Assembly: GCA_006384855.1 (NCBI GenBank)
Contig: VCJN01002168.1
Coordinates: 62,001 to 126,000, forward strand
Direction: 5' to 3'
Length of the DNA stretch: 64,000 bases
Source: Tetraselmis striata
Lineage: Eukaryota; Chlorophyta; Chlorodendrophyceae; Chlorodendrales; Chlorodendraceae
Below, in pieces: positions 12,358-23,308 of this stretch. Position numbers and translations under genes: made by a program. Position 1 is the first letter of the stretch. The number at the start of each line of letters is the position of its first letter. The notes beneath the pieces are model-generated. The model made no database searches, was not told where the DNA came from, and saw only the letters and a program-made list of their open reading frames with translations.

Positions 12358-14293
12358 CGGACGAGGTCCGGGATCCGTCCACCGCCGCTCCTCCACTGTT
12401 GAAAGCTGACCTAGCCACAGGGGAGGGCGTGTTGCCTCTGGCGCGGCGTCCTTTCAAGGCGCGTTGCGGCTGAGCCGAGACCGTTGCTCGTGACACCGAA
12501 GAAACACTGACAACAGGGTGCCGGGCGGCGATGAACGGCTGACCAAGATGCACCTCTTTGAGCCCCGAGCACATGGCCATCCCGGGGGCACTAGCCTTTC
12601 CAAGCCTTTTTTGCGGCGGCGGACCTTCCGTTCGTCCCGGCATCGCCGCTCAGCGTGGTTCCAACCACCGCGCCAGGCTTCGTCTCCCAGTGCCGGCAAG
12701 CCCACCTTGACTTGCCCGGCAGCAAACGCAGCGCCGCTGTGGCCCGTGCCTGCTGACTGGAGCATGCTGACTGCGGGGGCAGCTCCGTCCGGCAATGTAG
12801 AATAACCATTACCGAAACTCTGAACATATAAGAATCATAGGCGATGACATAATCCACCCGCAAGTAGAGATCCATGGCGATCCTGCGGCAATAAAACAAT
12901 AGCGCAGCGCTGTTGAAGTGGCAATGCCGGCGGAGCATCCTAATATCCCTCCCCCTAGACGGACCGCTCGTGCCAGCGCGCATCCCGGGGATGTGCCCTG
13001 CCACACAGCCGCTGCAGTGTAATTTTGGCATGCGGGTTTTCCTTGCGTCACCAACGACGCCGACTCTGTTGTGATCCGGCAAGCAAGCCGCCGCTGCCCG
13101 GTGCGGGACTGCCAATGGGCTACCAGGCGCATGCTGCACATTGGTGGCTGACGGTCGGTTGCCCCGCTGTATGCTCAACAGTATCAGCACGCACAGTCTG
13201 ACAACATTGCGAGTAATGGAGCGCGGCGGGGGGGGGGGGAGGGGTCTCCTGCCTTCACCTCCAGAGGCGACCGGAGTCACTGCTGGCACCAGCTAGACAG
13301 CCTAGCCGCCGCCGGTGGAGCGCAGCGTTTGAGCAGGTCGCGAGATCCGGGGCCATTAAAACGGCGGGAAAACGCATGTAAGGCCAGTCACGTGGTCGTG
13401 TATTTCTACTGACGTGCGTTGTGCACGCCGGTGCGGGTAGTTCGTAGAGGCTCGCGTCCCTGTGAGAGGGTACTGGCCCCGTATGAAACACTAAACGTTT
13501 ATTAGTGCCATTCATGAAAGACCAGGACCGTGGTCATGCAACATGGCCACGTGGCCCACAAAGGCCCCGCCTTACGCGCTTTAATTAGTGGACCCTATAT
13601 GGGTTGGTCGCGGGCGGGCTCTTCCTTCATGCTGGGCCAAGACAGCTTGTTAAGACATAAACTTGATATCAAGTTATAACAAACTTCAATTTCAATACGG
13701 GTAGGCCACCAAAACGCATGTCCGGCAACACAACGTATATCCTTATGTCTTGGGTAAAACCGCCCATTGATCACAGCATCCGGTCTGGGTCTTATCCATG
13801 TCAAAAGCAGGGTAGCCCTGGCAGCCAATCAAGTGGTGACCCACCCCCTGCCCCCCAGGCCCCCTCCCTTGCGAGCGCCCGTCCTGCCGTGCTGTGCTGC
13901 CACAGTACCTATTTCAGTACCTGTGCAAACCAGCACATGCGTGATGCCCTGCAGGACGCCCTGCCATGGTGGATTGACTCCATGCTACTGCAGTGTGTGA
14001 TGCACCATGAATCTTTCCAAGTCCCATCAACATAGAATGACACAGATTGAACATGCGCCCAGGTGGAGAGTGATTGACAGAGTTAAATGCTGTTACCAAT
14101 GCACCTTCTAGTCGACATGGATGCAGCAGCGATTGTGCTCCATGCAACACACATGGTCGCCATGCCATCTGGCGACGATTTAGTCAGCCTGAATGTGACA
14201 CAGCCTTGTCTTGCTCATGGCGCCATGGGCTCTGATGATCTTTGTTGCACGGCATCTGGATCGTATGCAGACCCGCTCGCGGTCATCACTTCA
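12358..14293. other. Intergenic region, no gene recognised
   Basis: This is the 3' flank of the coiled-coil gene. A TGTAA word at 13018-13022 could be its polyadenylation signal, though it is about 660 bases past the stop. A short poly-G run lies near 13230. Several open frames of 60-230 codons exist on both strands but show no family resemblance and overlap one another, as GC-rich DNA produces by chance. Confidence 0.5.
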
Positions 14294-14950
14294 TCAGCCG
14301 GCAGTCAGCCCGAAATTGTGTAGGCAAAGCAGCGCCAGCCGCTGCACCTCAGCAGCCACGCTGCGGTCACGGGCGCCGGGCTTCCGTGCGGTACCGGTCA
14401 GTGGCTCGGCAGCAGCCGCCGCTTCCGTCGGTACGGAGCCGCCAAGGGTCTCAACGCTTCGTACGCTGGCAGGGTCCTGCCCAGCAGCCTGCGCCCTCTC
14501 ATCGCCAACAGCTGCAGCTGCTGCAAGTTGGCCAATCCTGGCGTCATCACAGCCAGCGCGGAGGCCCTGAGCACTAGCCAATGAACCAACTGCCGGACAC
14601 ATGCTGCCATGTTGCCAGCAGCATCACGTGGGCCTCACCGCATGCCTACTCACCTCTCAGTCAAGCCGGGCCAAGCCGCTAAGCACTCGCGATTGCTTGC
14701 CGCCGCCGCTGCCGTCACGGGAGGGCTGTGCGTCAGGTATGAGATGTCGCGGAGCGCAGTCATCTGTGCTCGAGGGTCGCCGCAGGCCAGCAGGGCCGCC
14801 ACGGGAGCCGGCCCGCCGCACTGCTGGACGTCGCCGGTGTACCCGACGTGCACCGGGAAGTCGTCCCTGCCGGCATGCACAAGCGCGGGATTGTCGGCGG
14901 TGCGGAGCAGAGGCTCTGAAGTCATTATGGTGGTCAGTGTGAAAGACGAG
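14294..14950 (-). CDS. Possible exons of an unrecognised protein (ankyrin-like wording)
   Basis: Two minus-strand open stretches (about 14,935 to 14,650 and 14,602 to 14,294) read as plausible protein. The first contains DNPALVHAGRDDFPVHVG and then GPAPVAALLACGDPRAQ, which loosely recalls ankyrin repeats. They lie downstream of the methyltransferase on the same strand and could be extra 3' exons, an alternative end, or a separate gene. The splice phase I tried from the last methyltransferase exon does not join cleanly to them, so they are kept separate. Function is not assigned. Confidence 0.3.
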
Positions 14951-15233
14951 CGCCTGCCAGGTCCCCTGTCAGGGCTGTCGCTGAGAAAAAATACTAAAGC
15001 TGGTGTTGTGTACACCTGGCCACAGGGCATTCTGCCACATATATCAACACTCATGTGGATAGTCAACGTATGCAGAATCACTGTATAAATAAAATATAAA
15101 CATACTTATATATATGAACTGATACATCCTGAAACATGATGTACTTTTGACCAGATGCAGAGTATATAACTTGGAAATGAAAATGTGGGCACTGGTGTCT
15201 GCTGGATACCGACACAAGACAAGGCACAACGGC

Positions 15234-18144
15234 TCATCTGCTACTCCGATGTGCCAAAGCGCGGAAGAAAGTGGTGGTACAAGCGGCGGAGCTGAGCATG
15301 AAAGGCCGATAGGCAGCGTCCAAGACATGCAGCAAGGCGCACCCGTCAGGGCCCGGTTCCGCCAGGTAGCGCTCGATGTCGAGGGGCAGCGGAACACCAT
15401 CCGGGGCAGCCCTTGCCGCTGTGGTCAGCGGCGAAGCTGCCTCCACGAGGCGCAGGGCGGCGCCTAGCAATTCCTGTCGGTCGCCCGCACCTGTGGCTTC
15501 GCGTGTCAGATCGCTTTGTCATGAGCGGCAGCCATGGCAAGTTGGGCTGCTTGACTGCGGGGGTGGCAGACTTGGAGCATGGCAATAAGCACAGGCAGAT
15601 GACCCGCGAATGGTCCTGTGGCGCATTAGGCTGACACCCATGGAGCTGCTGCTCCGTCATTGTATAGGGATGTCTGCCAGTCTGTTCATAGGAAGGCAAG
15701 TCTGTGATTCGACAAAGGGGCCAGGGAGGATCGGCCCACCGTCGGCGGGGTGCTCCAGCGCGCGCAGGATGGAGGCGCCAATGGCCGCCACCACGGGAGG
15801 GGACACCGCGTTCCCGAGGCTGTGGTAGATGCGGGTGGGATTGGGCACGTCCAGGCGGAAATCCTCCGGGAAGCCCTGCAGCCGCGCTGCACGCGCATGC
15901 TGGCGGCGTTAGTCCAAAGCGCGCCAGCGTTAACACTGCGGAAGGAATGGCGCGTCCCTAACAACACAGGCACTGCACTACTGCCACCCGGAGAAGACAC
16001 AATGACTCAAGATAGCGGAGGTGGGTGCCTGGCTCTGGGGATCCATCGCTGCGCGTGGGCGTTCGTACCGCTTTCCCGGGGGGTGTAGAACCGGGGTGGT
16101 CTGTCGGACTGGTGGGCGACCACTTGCTCCGCTGGAAACACAAACTCCGAGTGCATTTGGAAGCTTGTGCGGTAGCTGCCGGGGGGGGCCAAGCGGAGGT
16201 TGCACAGGCCAAGCAGGGATGGTCTATTTATGTCAGCATCTGTGTTGGGTGATGCGGATTGGAGAAGGCAGGAAGGGCGGGGAAGGGCAGGGGGAGCACG
16301 GGGGAGGTACCTGGACATGAGGGTGCGCGCGGGGCCGTGCCGCATTGCGGCACGCCTGCCGGGGTCCTCCTGAAGATGGGGCGGCCAGAGGAAGGGCAGC
16401 CTCTTAGTCCGTTGTGAATATCCGCAAATCGAAAGTGTTTCTGCGGCTTTTCTAAAGGCAGCCAGCACTGGCTGGCCTCTCGCCTGGAACGCGCTGCTTG
16501 AAGCCACCTTCTCCCACTGGCTTTCCGTCAGGCGGTGGGCCTCCATGCCGGGCGCGTCATCCGCCTCCAGGATGTCGCCCACGGTGCGCCCCAGCAGCGG
16601 CAGCTCCGGCCACCTACGGCATGGCGCCACGTCAGTGCAGTGACCGAGTGGTACTTTGATTGACACACATCAGACCGACAAGGCTGGGCCTACATGGTGA
16701 GGCATTGCACGCAATGCGTGGACTAGTTGTGAAAGGGGGGGGAGGTGCTCCACGGGACGCCTCACCGGAAGGCTGCGTATTCAGCACGCAGGTCGCGGCG
16801 GAAGCCCGCAAAGTAAAGCCGCTGCCGATGCTGTGGTAGCAGCGTGCTGGAGTTGACCACGCGGAAGGTGACCTCGTAGCTGCACAGACAAGGAGCATAC
16901 AAGCAGACTGCCTTCTTGCGTTAGCATGGCGCTCATGAAGCCGCACCCATGCACACAGACATGTTGCCCCACTCAGACACGATCCCCCTGTTGCTTCCGC
17001 ACCCGGCGTCCTGCAGCTCTGCCAGTATCTCAGCCACGCTAGCGCCGCTGTCATGGAGCAGCAGGTTGGCGACATTCTCCAGTAGGAACGAGGCGGGCTG
17101 CGCGGCACGCAGGATGCGCACAATCTCGTAGAACAGCTGCCCGCGCGGGTCATCCAGCCCGAGCTGCTCGCCCGCCTTGGAGAAGGACTGGCAGCAGAAG
17201 CCGGCGGTGAGGAGGTCGTGCGGTGGCACTTCGCACGCCTCCACCTGTGTGATGTCTCCCACAAGCAGACCTGAGCAAGGCGGGACATTGGATTGGGCGA
17301 GGCATTTGGCGGTGGCACCATCAACCCCCGGCCATTGATCAAATGAAATTGCAATGAATCGTAAATTCATTGCGCCCGCTGGAGGTAGCCGGGCAGACAG
17401 CGACACAATGGCAGGAGAACTCAGGAGCGCGCGCAACATGGGGGCAACCACCCAGTCTAATTGACCCCGTCGCACCAGGACGCAGGCCGTAGTATGCATA
17501 CAAGTATCAGTACGTTGTCACAGTTGTCGTCCAGCAGGCAGCTGATGCTAGAATAAGGTTGTCCAAGTATCGAGTTTGGTTTATGTGCCACCAAGCGTAC
17601 TTTGCATCAGGTGTATGGAGGACAGCGGCACCCATGACACTTCTCCGCTTAAACAGCTTGCCCGGCATTTCAGCATGGTATGCACTACGGGGGTTAGGGA
17701 GAGGGACAGGACAATGCGCCATGGGAAGCAGCAATTGGCATTGGTGCAGTAAGGCCAAAGGCAGAATCGGCAAGGACAGTGCATGGCAGCCGCGCCAATG
17801 CGAGCTTCAGAGAGGCAGCTTCCAGGCTATGAAAGCAAAGGATCCTGAACACGGACTGGTGAGAAAGAAAAGGCAGTGGTGGGGAAAACGGGCAGTGGGG
17901 GGGGAGGCGGGGGGGGGGGGGGGGGGGGGGGTCTGTGCCCTGCGACGGACCTGCCTCAAAATTGTTGCAATACACCACCTGCGCCTCCGGGTCGATCTCG
18001 GACGCAAAGACAGAGCGGCCGCCAAGCGCATCCAGGCCCACGCGGAAGCCGCCGATGCCGGCAAAGAGCTCCACAAATCTAAAGCGTGGCGGCGGCCCAC
18101 CTGCAGCGGCGGCAATCAGCTGAGGTGGCGTCGGGTAACGGCGT

Positions 18145-18208
<64 letters not shown>

Positions 18209-18807
18209 CTTTGCGCACACTGTGCCAAGACCGCGCGGCTCAGGAGGGGTGGAGAGCCTCTGCTATTGGCTGGGAGCGACGGGACAGAGTTGTCCCCTAG
18301 ATGGGGCTGCCTGGATGACCCTGCGAGATGGGGCGTGTAGGCGGGGCTGCTGCTGCTGCTGTGGCATGACGCCTCACCTGCATGCTCTTCCCACCCCGGC
18401 AGCCGCCCGTTGCGCGCCATCCCCGCCCGCATCCCCACCACAAAGTGCGCCTCGCCCTCCGCCAGCAGCCGCCTCAGCCGGGCCGCCTGCTCGCTCTTGT
18501 CTGTGACCGGTGGCTCAGCGGCAATCAGCTCCGCCACCCCCAGAGCGCCCGCTTGACTGAGGTGCAGCGCCAGCAGCTGAGCGCCGCCCTCTGGCAGACC
18601 CGCCGCTGCCAGCTGCGCCGGCCGCGGCGTTGTCACGTTGCTGGCGCCTTTGCGCTGCCAACCCAGCTCCAGCAGTGCGGCGCGCGCCACTTGTGCCCTG
18701 CCCGCCTCCACCAACACAGCGCCCACCGCCAGACCCTTCCCTTCCCCGGCTGCCACCGCTCCTTCGCTTCTCTGGATGCCCATCGCAGCCGGCACTCTGG
18801 CCAACAT
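15234..18807 (-). CDS. Cytosine-5 DNA methyltransferase with unrecognised N-terminal domain
   Basis: Transfers methyl from S-adenosylmethionine to C5 of cytosine in DNA. Eight exons (18807-18378, 18100-17951, 17270-17003, 16879-16766, 16613-16311, 16175-16069, 15886-15740, 15490-15234) join in phase to 591 residues. Visible motifs: I (FVELFAGIGGF, 152-162), IV (GFCCQSFS, 217-224, catalytic Cys 220), VI (ENV, 258-260), VIII (QHRQR, 299-303), IX-like FYTPRE then ARLQGFPEDF (458-467), X (GNAV, 482-485). The overall form is like bacterial and Dcm-type enzymes, with no BAH, chromo or SNF2 domain. Motif IV has Cys where Pro is usual (PCQ). Residues 1-143 form a basic/Ala-rich domain I do not recognise; the ATG at 18807 is the first in that frame but an upstream exon is possible. 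The C-terminal 86 residues follow motif X and are also unassigned. Confidence 0.92.
18149..18206. repeat. (GA)n microsatellite in methyltransferase intron 1
   Basis: About 29 uninterrupted ag dinucleotides, read as CT on the coding (minus) strand, lie between exons 1 and 2 of the DNA methyltransferase. The tract sits upstream of the acceptor and could act as an extended pyrimidine tract. Confidence 0.95.
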
Positions 18808-18885
18808 GCGCCGGCGGTACGCCCACACGGCACCGCCGGATACCGCCTTCCCAGCTCTGCCAGCCACCGCTGTTGCGCCGCCTTG

Positions 18886-18918
<33 letters not shown>

Positions 18919-19995
18919 AATCGCCTCAGCATTGCCAATACCGCAGTGCCCCGGCGTTTGGCCTGCAGCGCAATATTTTCAAGCGACTGCAACCAGGCCC
19001 ACGTCGACACGCCACTACCACTGCCACTGCAAGGGTGAGATGTGCCGCACGAGTTTCACCCCATGGAAGTTCACTATTTCATCCTCAGAGGAGTTCACCA
19101 CGGCACGGTCAGGTAGTGCAACAGTACCATCATTGCCCCTATCTGTACTTTGCCATGTGTAAAATATCTTATTCCTATTTTGCTGGGGCAGAACGGGCGA
19201 TTGTACCCTTGCAGCACCTCTTGCAGCACCTTGCAGCACTTCTTACAAGGTGGCCTCCTAAGGCAGCAGGTTTCATTGGAGAGCATTATGGGATTGCACA
19301 CGTTGTCACGGAACGGGGAGGGTTGATGGCGCCAGCAACCCCGTCGTGGAAGGTTCGATGGAGAAGAGTGTTCATAGGACTGGCGAGCCAGCTTACAGAG
19401 CTCGTGGGTGGCAGCAGTAGGCCGGGACTGAGGGGGGGTTTGAACGGGGGGGGGGGGGGGGGGGGGGGGGGGGTTCAAAAGACGGCGGGCCGCACCAGCC
19501 GGGGAGGCGGCGATGCCACTCGCCGCCGCCCTGGCTGCGGATCTCATCACGCCGTCGCACGCACGAGGTCTGTCGGATGAGGAAGCAACGGACAGCAAAA
19601 AGCTACTGCTCCGCAGCTGTCGGCGGGGAGCGAGGCAACTCAGCGAGACACTGCAACTTCGACCAGCTGCAAGAGGGGGCGACGAGGGGGGGAGGATAGG
19701 ACCGGGTTTCTCGTCGGCAGCGCGGCCACCCGCCTGTCGCCGCTCACGTACTGCTGTCGGGGCAGCACCACCGCATTAGCAGCGCAGCAGCGTTTGTCGT
19801 TGTCGCCAGCAACCACAAGAGAGGATGCATTAGCTCTTAGTCGGGTTCGATCGAATCAGGCAACGGTCTAAAACGGCTGCAGGGTGTGCCAGACCTACGA
19901 CGTACGACCGCCTTTTCTCCTTGCTCATGAACGCTCATCATGGCGCGTCATGCACACAACGTTCACCCACTGTTTTAGACGGTAATTATATTTAT
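18808..19995. other. Upstream flank of the methyltransferase; possible 5' exon
   Basis: Contains two long poly-G runs (about 18891-18916 and 19448-19472). On the minus strand near 19,000-18,925 a short stretch (NIALQAKRRG) between splice-like sites could be an earlier exon of the methyltransferase or its 5' leader. Otherwise no supported gene. The rightmost 150 bases lead into a short interspersed repeat. Confidence 0.4.
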
Positions 19996-20204
19996 GTTTT
20001 AGACGGTGATCCAACAGTGTTGGAAATTCCGTCACTAGCCTTTAATTAGTCTTGAAGAATGCTTCGGCAATTTCCTTGATGACTACAACGGAGCGTCGCC
20101 TACCCAGGGCTTTCCGTAACTGGATTGCTGCCAAAACGGCCGTCGTAGAGACGCTGCAAGGGTTTCACTGGTGCCAGTCCTGTCCCGGGGCCGGGAAAAA
20201 AAAA
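19996..20204 (+). repeat. SINE-like repeat, full-length copy 1
   Basis: About 209 bases, beginning gttttagacggtgatccaac and ending in a run of nine A. It matches the copy at 38053-38263 over nearly its whole length with scattered substitutions. Two reverse-oriented partial copies (26701-26762, 59722-59850) share only the A-tailed end, the pattern expected of 5'-truncated retroposition. It may be a SINE or the 3' tail of a LINE; no clear polymerase III boxes were identified. Confidence 0.7.
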
Positions 20205-20846
20205 CGTTCACCCACCTCGTATTTTTTTCCTAATCCTTTCAGCAGTGCACTCACCTCGTAATTTTAAAAGGATTAAGGCCATTCCGACAAAAATGACCTG
20301 GTTTAGGTCACACCCCCTTCCATTTTGAGCCCCCCCCTCCGCCGGTTTGTTTGTAAGGATTTTCTAGTATTTTATGTATTGCGGCACACTATGTAATTCA
20401 TTTTATTGACATGTGGCATGCACTTCCAACAGCAACGCGATGCACCACGCCTCTCCCCCTATCACCCCAACTGCCTATGGCAAGTCACTAACATGCGGAG
20501 GGGTGGGAAAAATTTGAGAAAACATCAAGCGTTGAGTAGTGCCCTGGCGACCCAGCAAATGCCACATGGCGGTGCTGCGGGCTTGGTGCGGCTGTTGTAG
20601 TGTTGGTTTTGGATACTAGCTCTGTTGAGAGTCGTCCCGGCAACGCATGAGCGGTCGTGCGGTGCGCTGCGGTGGCGGTTCCATCATTCCATGTATTGAA
20701 TTCTTGATGTCGCAGCAAATTTAGCGTGCAACACGCATCGCCGCTTGCTGCCGTCGAACTGTTGCCCCGCCAGCCCTTTGCACATGCCGACAGCATACCC
20801 ACTGGCGCGGGTGATGGCGCGGCGACGCAGCGGCCGTGCGGTGCTC

Positions 20847-22020
20847 TGCGGCGACGGTTTTAACACTGGTTTCGGAGCATTATTTGGAGCTGCGTTGTGC
20901 TGCCCGGCGAGCATTCCATGTGTGGATGCCCTTGCCCCTCCCCCCCCCCCCCCCCTCCAAACTGTTTGTATGTGCTGATATGTAGTCATATACATGGTCT
21001 AGCGATCCCCAGCGCGAGAACAGATCCTGCGCAGTTTAGGGTTGGTGGTATACATGCACTGCCATATTGTGCGGTAAACACTGCGGTGCACGCTACGGAG
21101 CGGCAACAAATATATATTTTCGGATAGCAATCGCCAGGTTTCGAGCTGCAAATCATACCATGTGCTGGCTATATATAGTCCACTATGCCACCATGATTTG
21201 AGCTGGAATAGCCACCATATTGGGCAGCATGCGGGCGTTGCGGCGACGGTTTTAACACTGGTTTCGGAGCATTATTTGGAGCCGCATTGTTCCCGACGAG
21301 CATTCCATGTGTAGGGGCCCTAGCTTCCCCCCCGAAACTGGTTCATTGTATGTGCTGGTATGTAGACATATATATATCGATTAGCGATCTCCAACGCGAG
21401 AACATATTCGGTGCACTTTATAGGGTTGGTGGTATACATGCACTGCCATATTGTGCGGCAAACACTGCGGTGCACGCTACGGAACGGCAACAAATATATA
21501 CTCGGATAGCAATCGCCAGGTTTCGAGCTGCAAATCATACCATGTGCTGGCTACATGTAGATAGTCCACTATGCCACCATGATTTGAGCTGGAATAGCCA
21601 CCATATTGGGCAGCATGCGGGCGTTGCGGCGACGGTTTCAGCACTGGTTTCGGAGCATTATTTGGAGCTGCATTGTTCCCGACGAGCATTCCATGTGTAG
21701 GGGCCCTAGCTTCCCCCCCGAAACTGGTTCATTGTATGTGCTGGTATGTAGACATATATATATATTAGCGATCTCTAACGCGAGAACATATTCTGTGCAC
21801 TTTAGGGTTGATGGTATACATGCACTGCCGTATTGCTTGTGCGGTAAACACTGCGGTGCACGCTACGGAGCGGCAACAAATATATACTTGGATAGCAATC
21901 GCCATGTTTCGAGCTACAAATCATACCATGTGCTGGCTACATGTAGATAGTCCACTATGCCATCATGATTTGAGCTGGAATAGCCACCATATTGGGCAGC
22001 ATCCGGGCGTTGCCGTGCGA
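20847..22020 (+). repeat. Tandem satellite, three copies of ~390 bp
   Basis: Units start near 20847, 21240 and 21626 with gcggcgacggtttnanc and end at about 22020, giving periods of about 393, 386 and 387 bases. Units 2 and 3 are closest to each other; unit 1 differs most, including a poly-C expansion near 20940. Each unit carries a tatata-rich core and the words acactgcggtgcacgctacgg. No coding function is evident. Confidence 0.9.
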
Positions 22021-23308
22021 TTTCAGTGCTATACTTGGTTTGGGAGCAGCAGCAGCCCGGCGGCAGGACATCAAGACATGTCTACTACTCTTACATGTAT
22101 AGTAGGTCGCTAGTAAATCCGGTTGTTCTTTCTGCAAACCGCATTTGCAAGTGAATCCGGTGGCGCGGCCGCGGTGGCGCGGAGATAGAGAGACCACAAT
22201 ATGATAAAGATGCATCTGTGTGTGCAATGCAATAGCTAGACAATGATGGTGATGTTCATTAAAAAAAGTGTTTAAAGTGTAGCTCATGGCAGCCTTGTGT
22301 GAAAATTGTGCACACTGGTTTGCACGAGCAATGTGCATGGTCCCCACCCCTATCTTTGCCCTTTACATAATGTGCTACAATGTCTACGGCTGGCATTGGC
22401 AAACGATACAATAGTACTAAGCGCCTCCAATGGCCGACTCCGCAGCCGCGGCCGCGGTGGCGGCTGATGCCACCGACGCCGACGCCGACGCCGTCGGGGC
22501 TGTCGCTCTCTGTTGCGGGTGCCCGCCTCGCATGCGCTAGAGTGCTTGCCTGGCCAGGTGCTTGTCCAGATTCTTGAGCTTTTGCTGGCCGTTGGGCTTG
22601 AGCCTGCGTGCGATGTGCTTCAACCCATCTGCCTTGAGCAGCTCGCATGCCCGCGCGATGTGAGAAAACAATTTTCAGTGACACACAATACAGTTGCAGC
22701 TTGCAACAACGAAAAGGGAAGGCTGTACCCATCTCGCGGATGGGCAGCACGACGTGATAGACGTCCTGCAGCTCTTTGCGGCGCCGTCCGGCTCCAAGTT
22801 GTCCAGCACAGTGCACGCACAAGTCCGGATTGAACCACGCCACCGACTTCTTGTGGTTGATGTAGTACTCTCACTCCACCTTGGACTCGCATGTCAAGGC
22901 ATCATCATAGTCAAAAAAGGGGTCGCGAAAGGGGGGATCCTCTGGCAAGAGCGCGGAGCATGTGCATATAGGAACTGGTCATGACGACGACGCCATGCTG
23001 GCGCGCATGCGCTAGTATGTGAGAGTTGGCGGCCAACATAGGTTTGATGCTGGCGGGCGCTGGAAGTGTGATGAGGACCGGTCGTTAGTCGATAACATGT
23101 AGCTGGAAGGTAGCTAGGTTTGCATGCGGGCGAGCATGGTGGCAGCAGGGGCGGCGGTGCATGATAAGGACAAACGGAAGGAGCACGTGGGGCGCTGGGA
23201 GGCTGTATAATGCTTAAAGTACTATACAAAACTGTCGCAATTTACAAAACAACCCCTCCCCCCTCCGTTTCCACGGATAATACTGACCTAAACCAGGTCA
23301 CTTCGTCG
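22021..23308. other. Non-satellite part of the inverted-end element, no gene recognised
   Basis: Includes a CG-rich trinucleotide patch (ccgacgccgacgccgacgcc) near 22468-22490. The open frames here are short, overlapping and without family resemblance. Confidence 0.4.

Noticed and set aside
20847-22020. Possible CRISPR array
   Set aside because: The unit is ~390 bp with no short repeat/spacer structure; it is an ordinary tandem satellite in a eukaryote.
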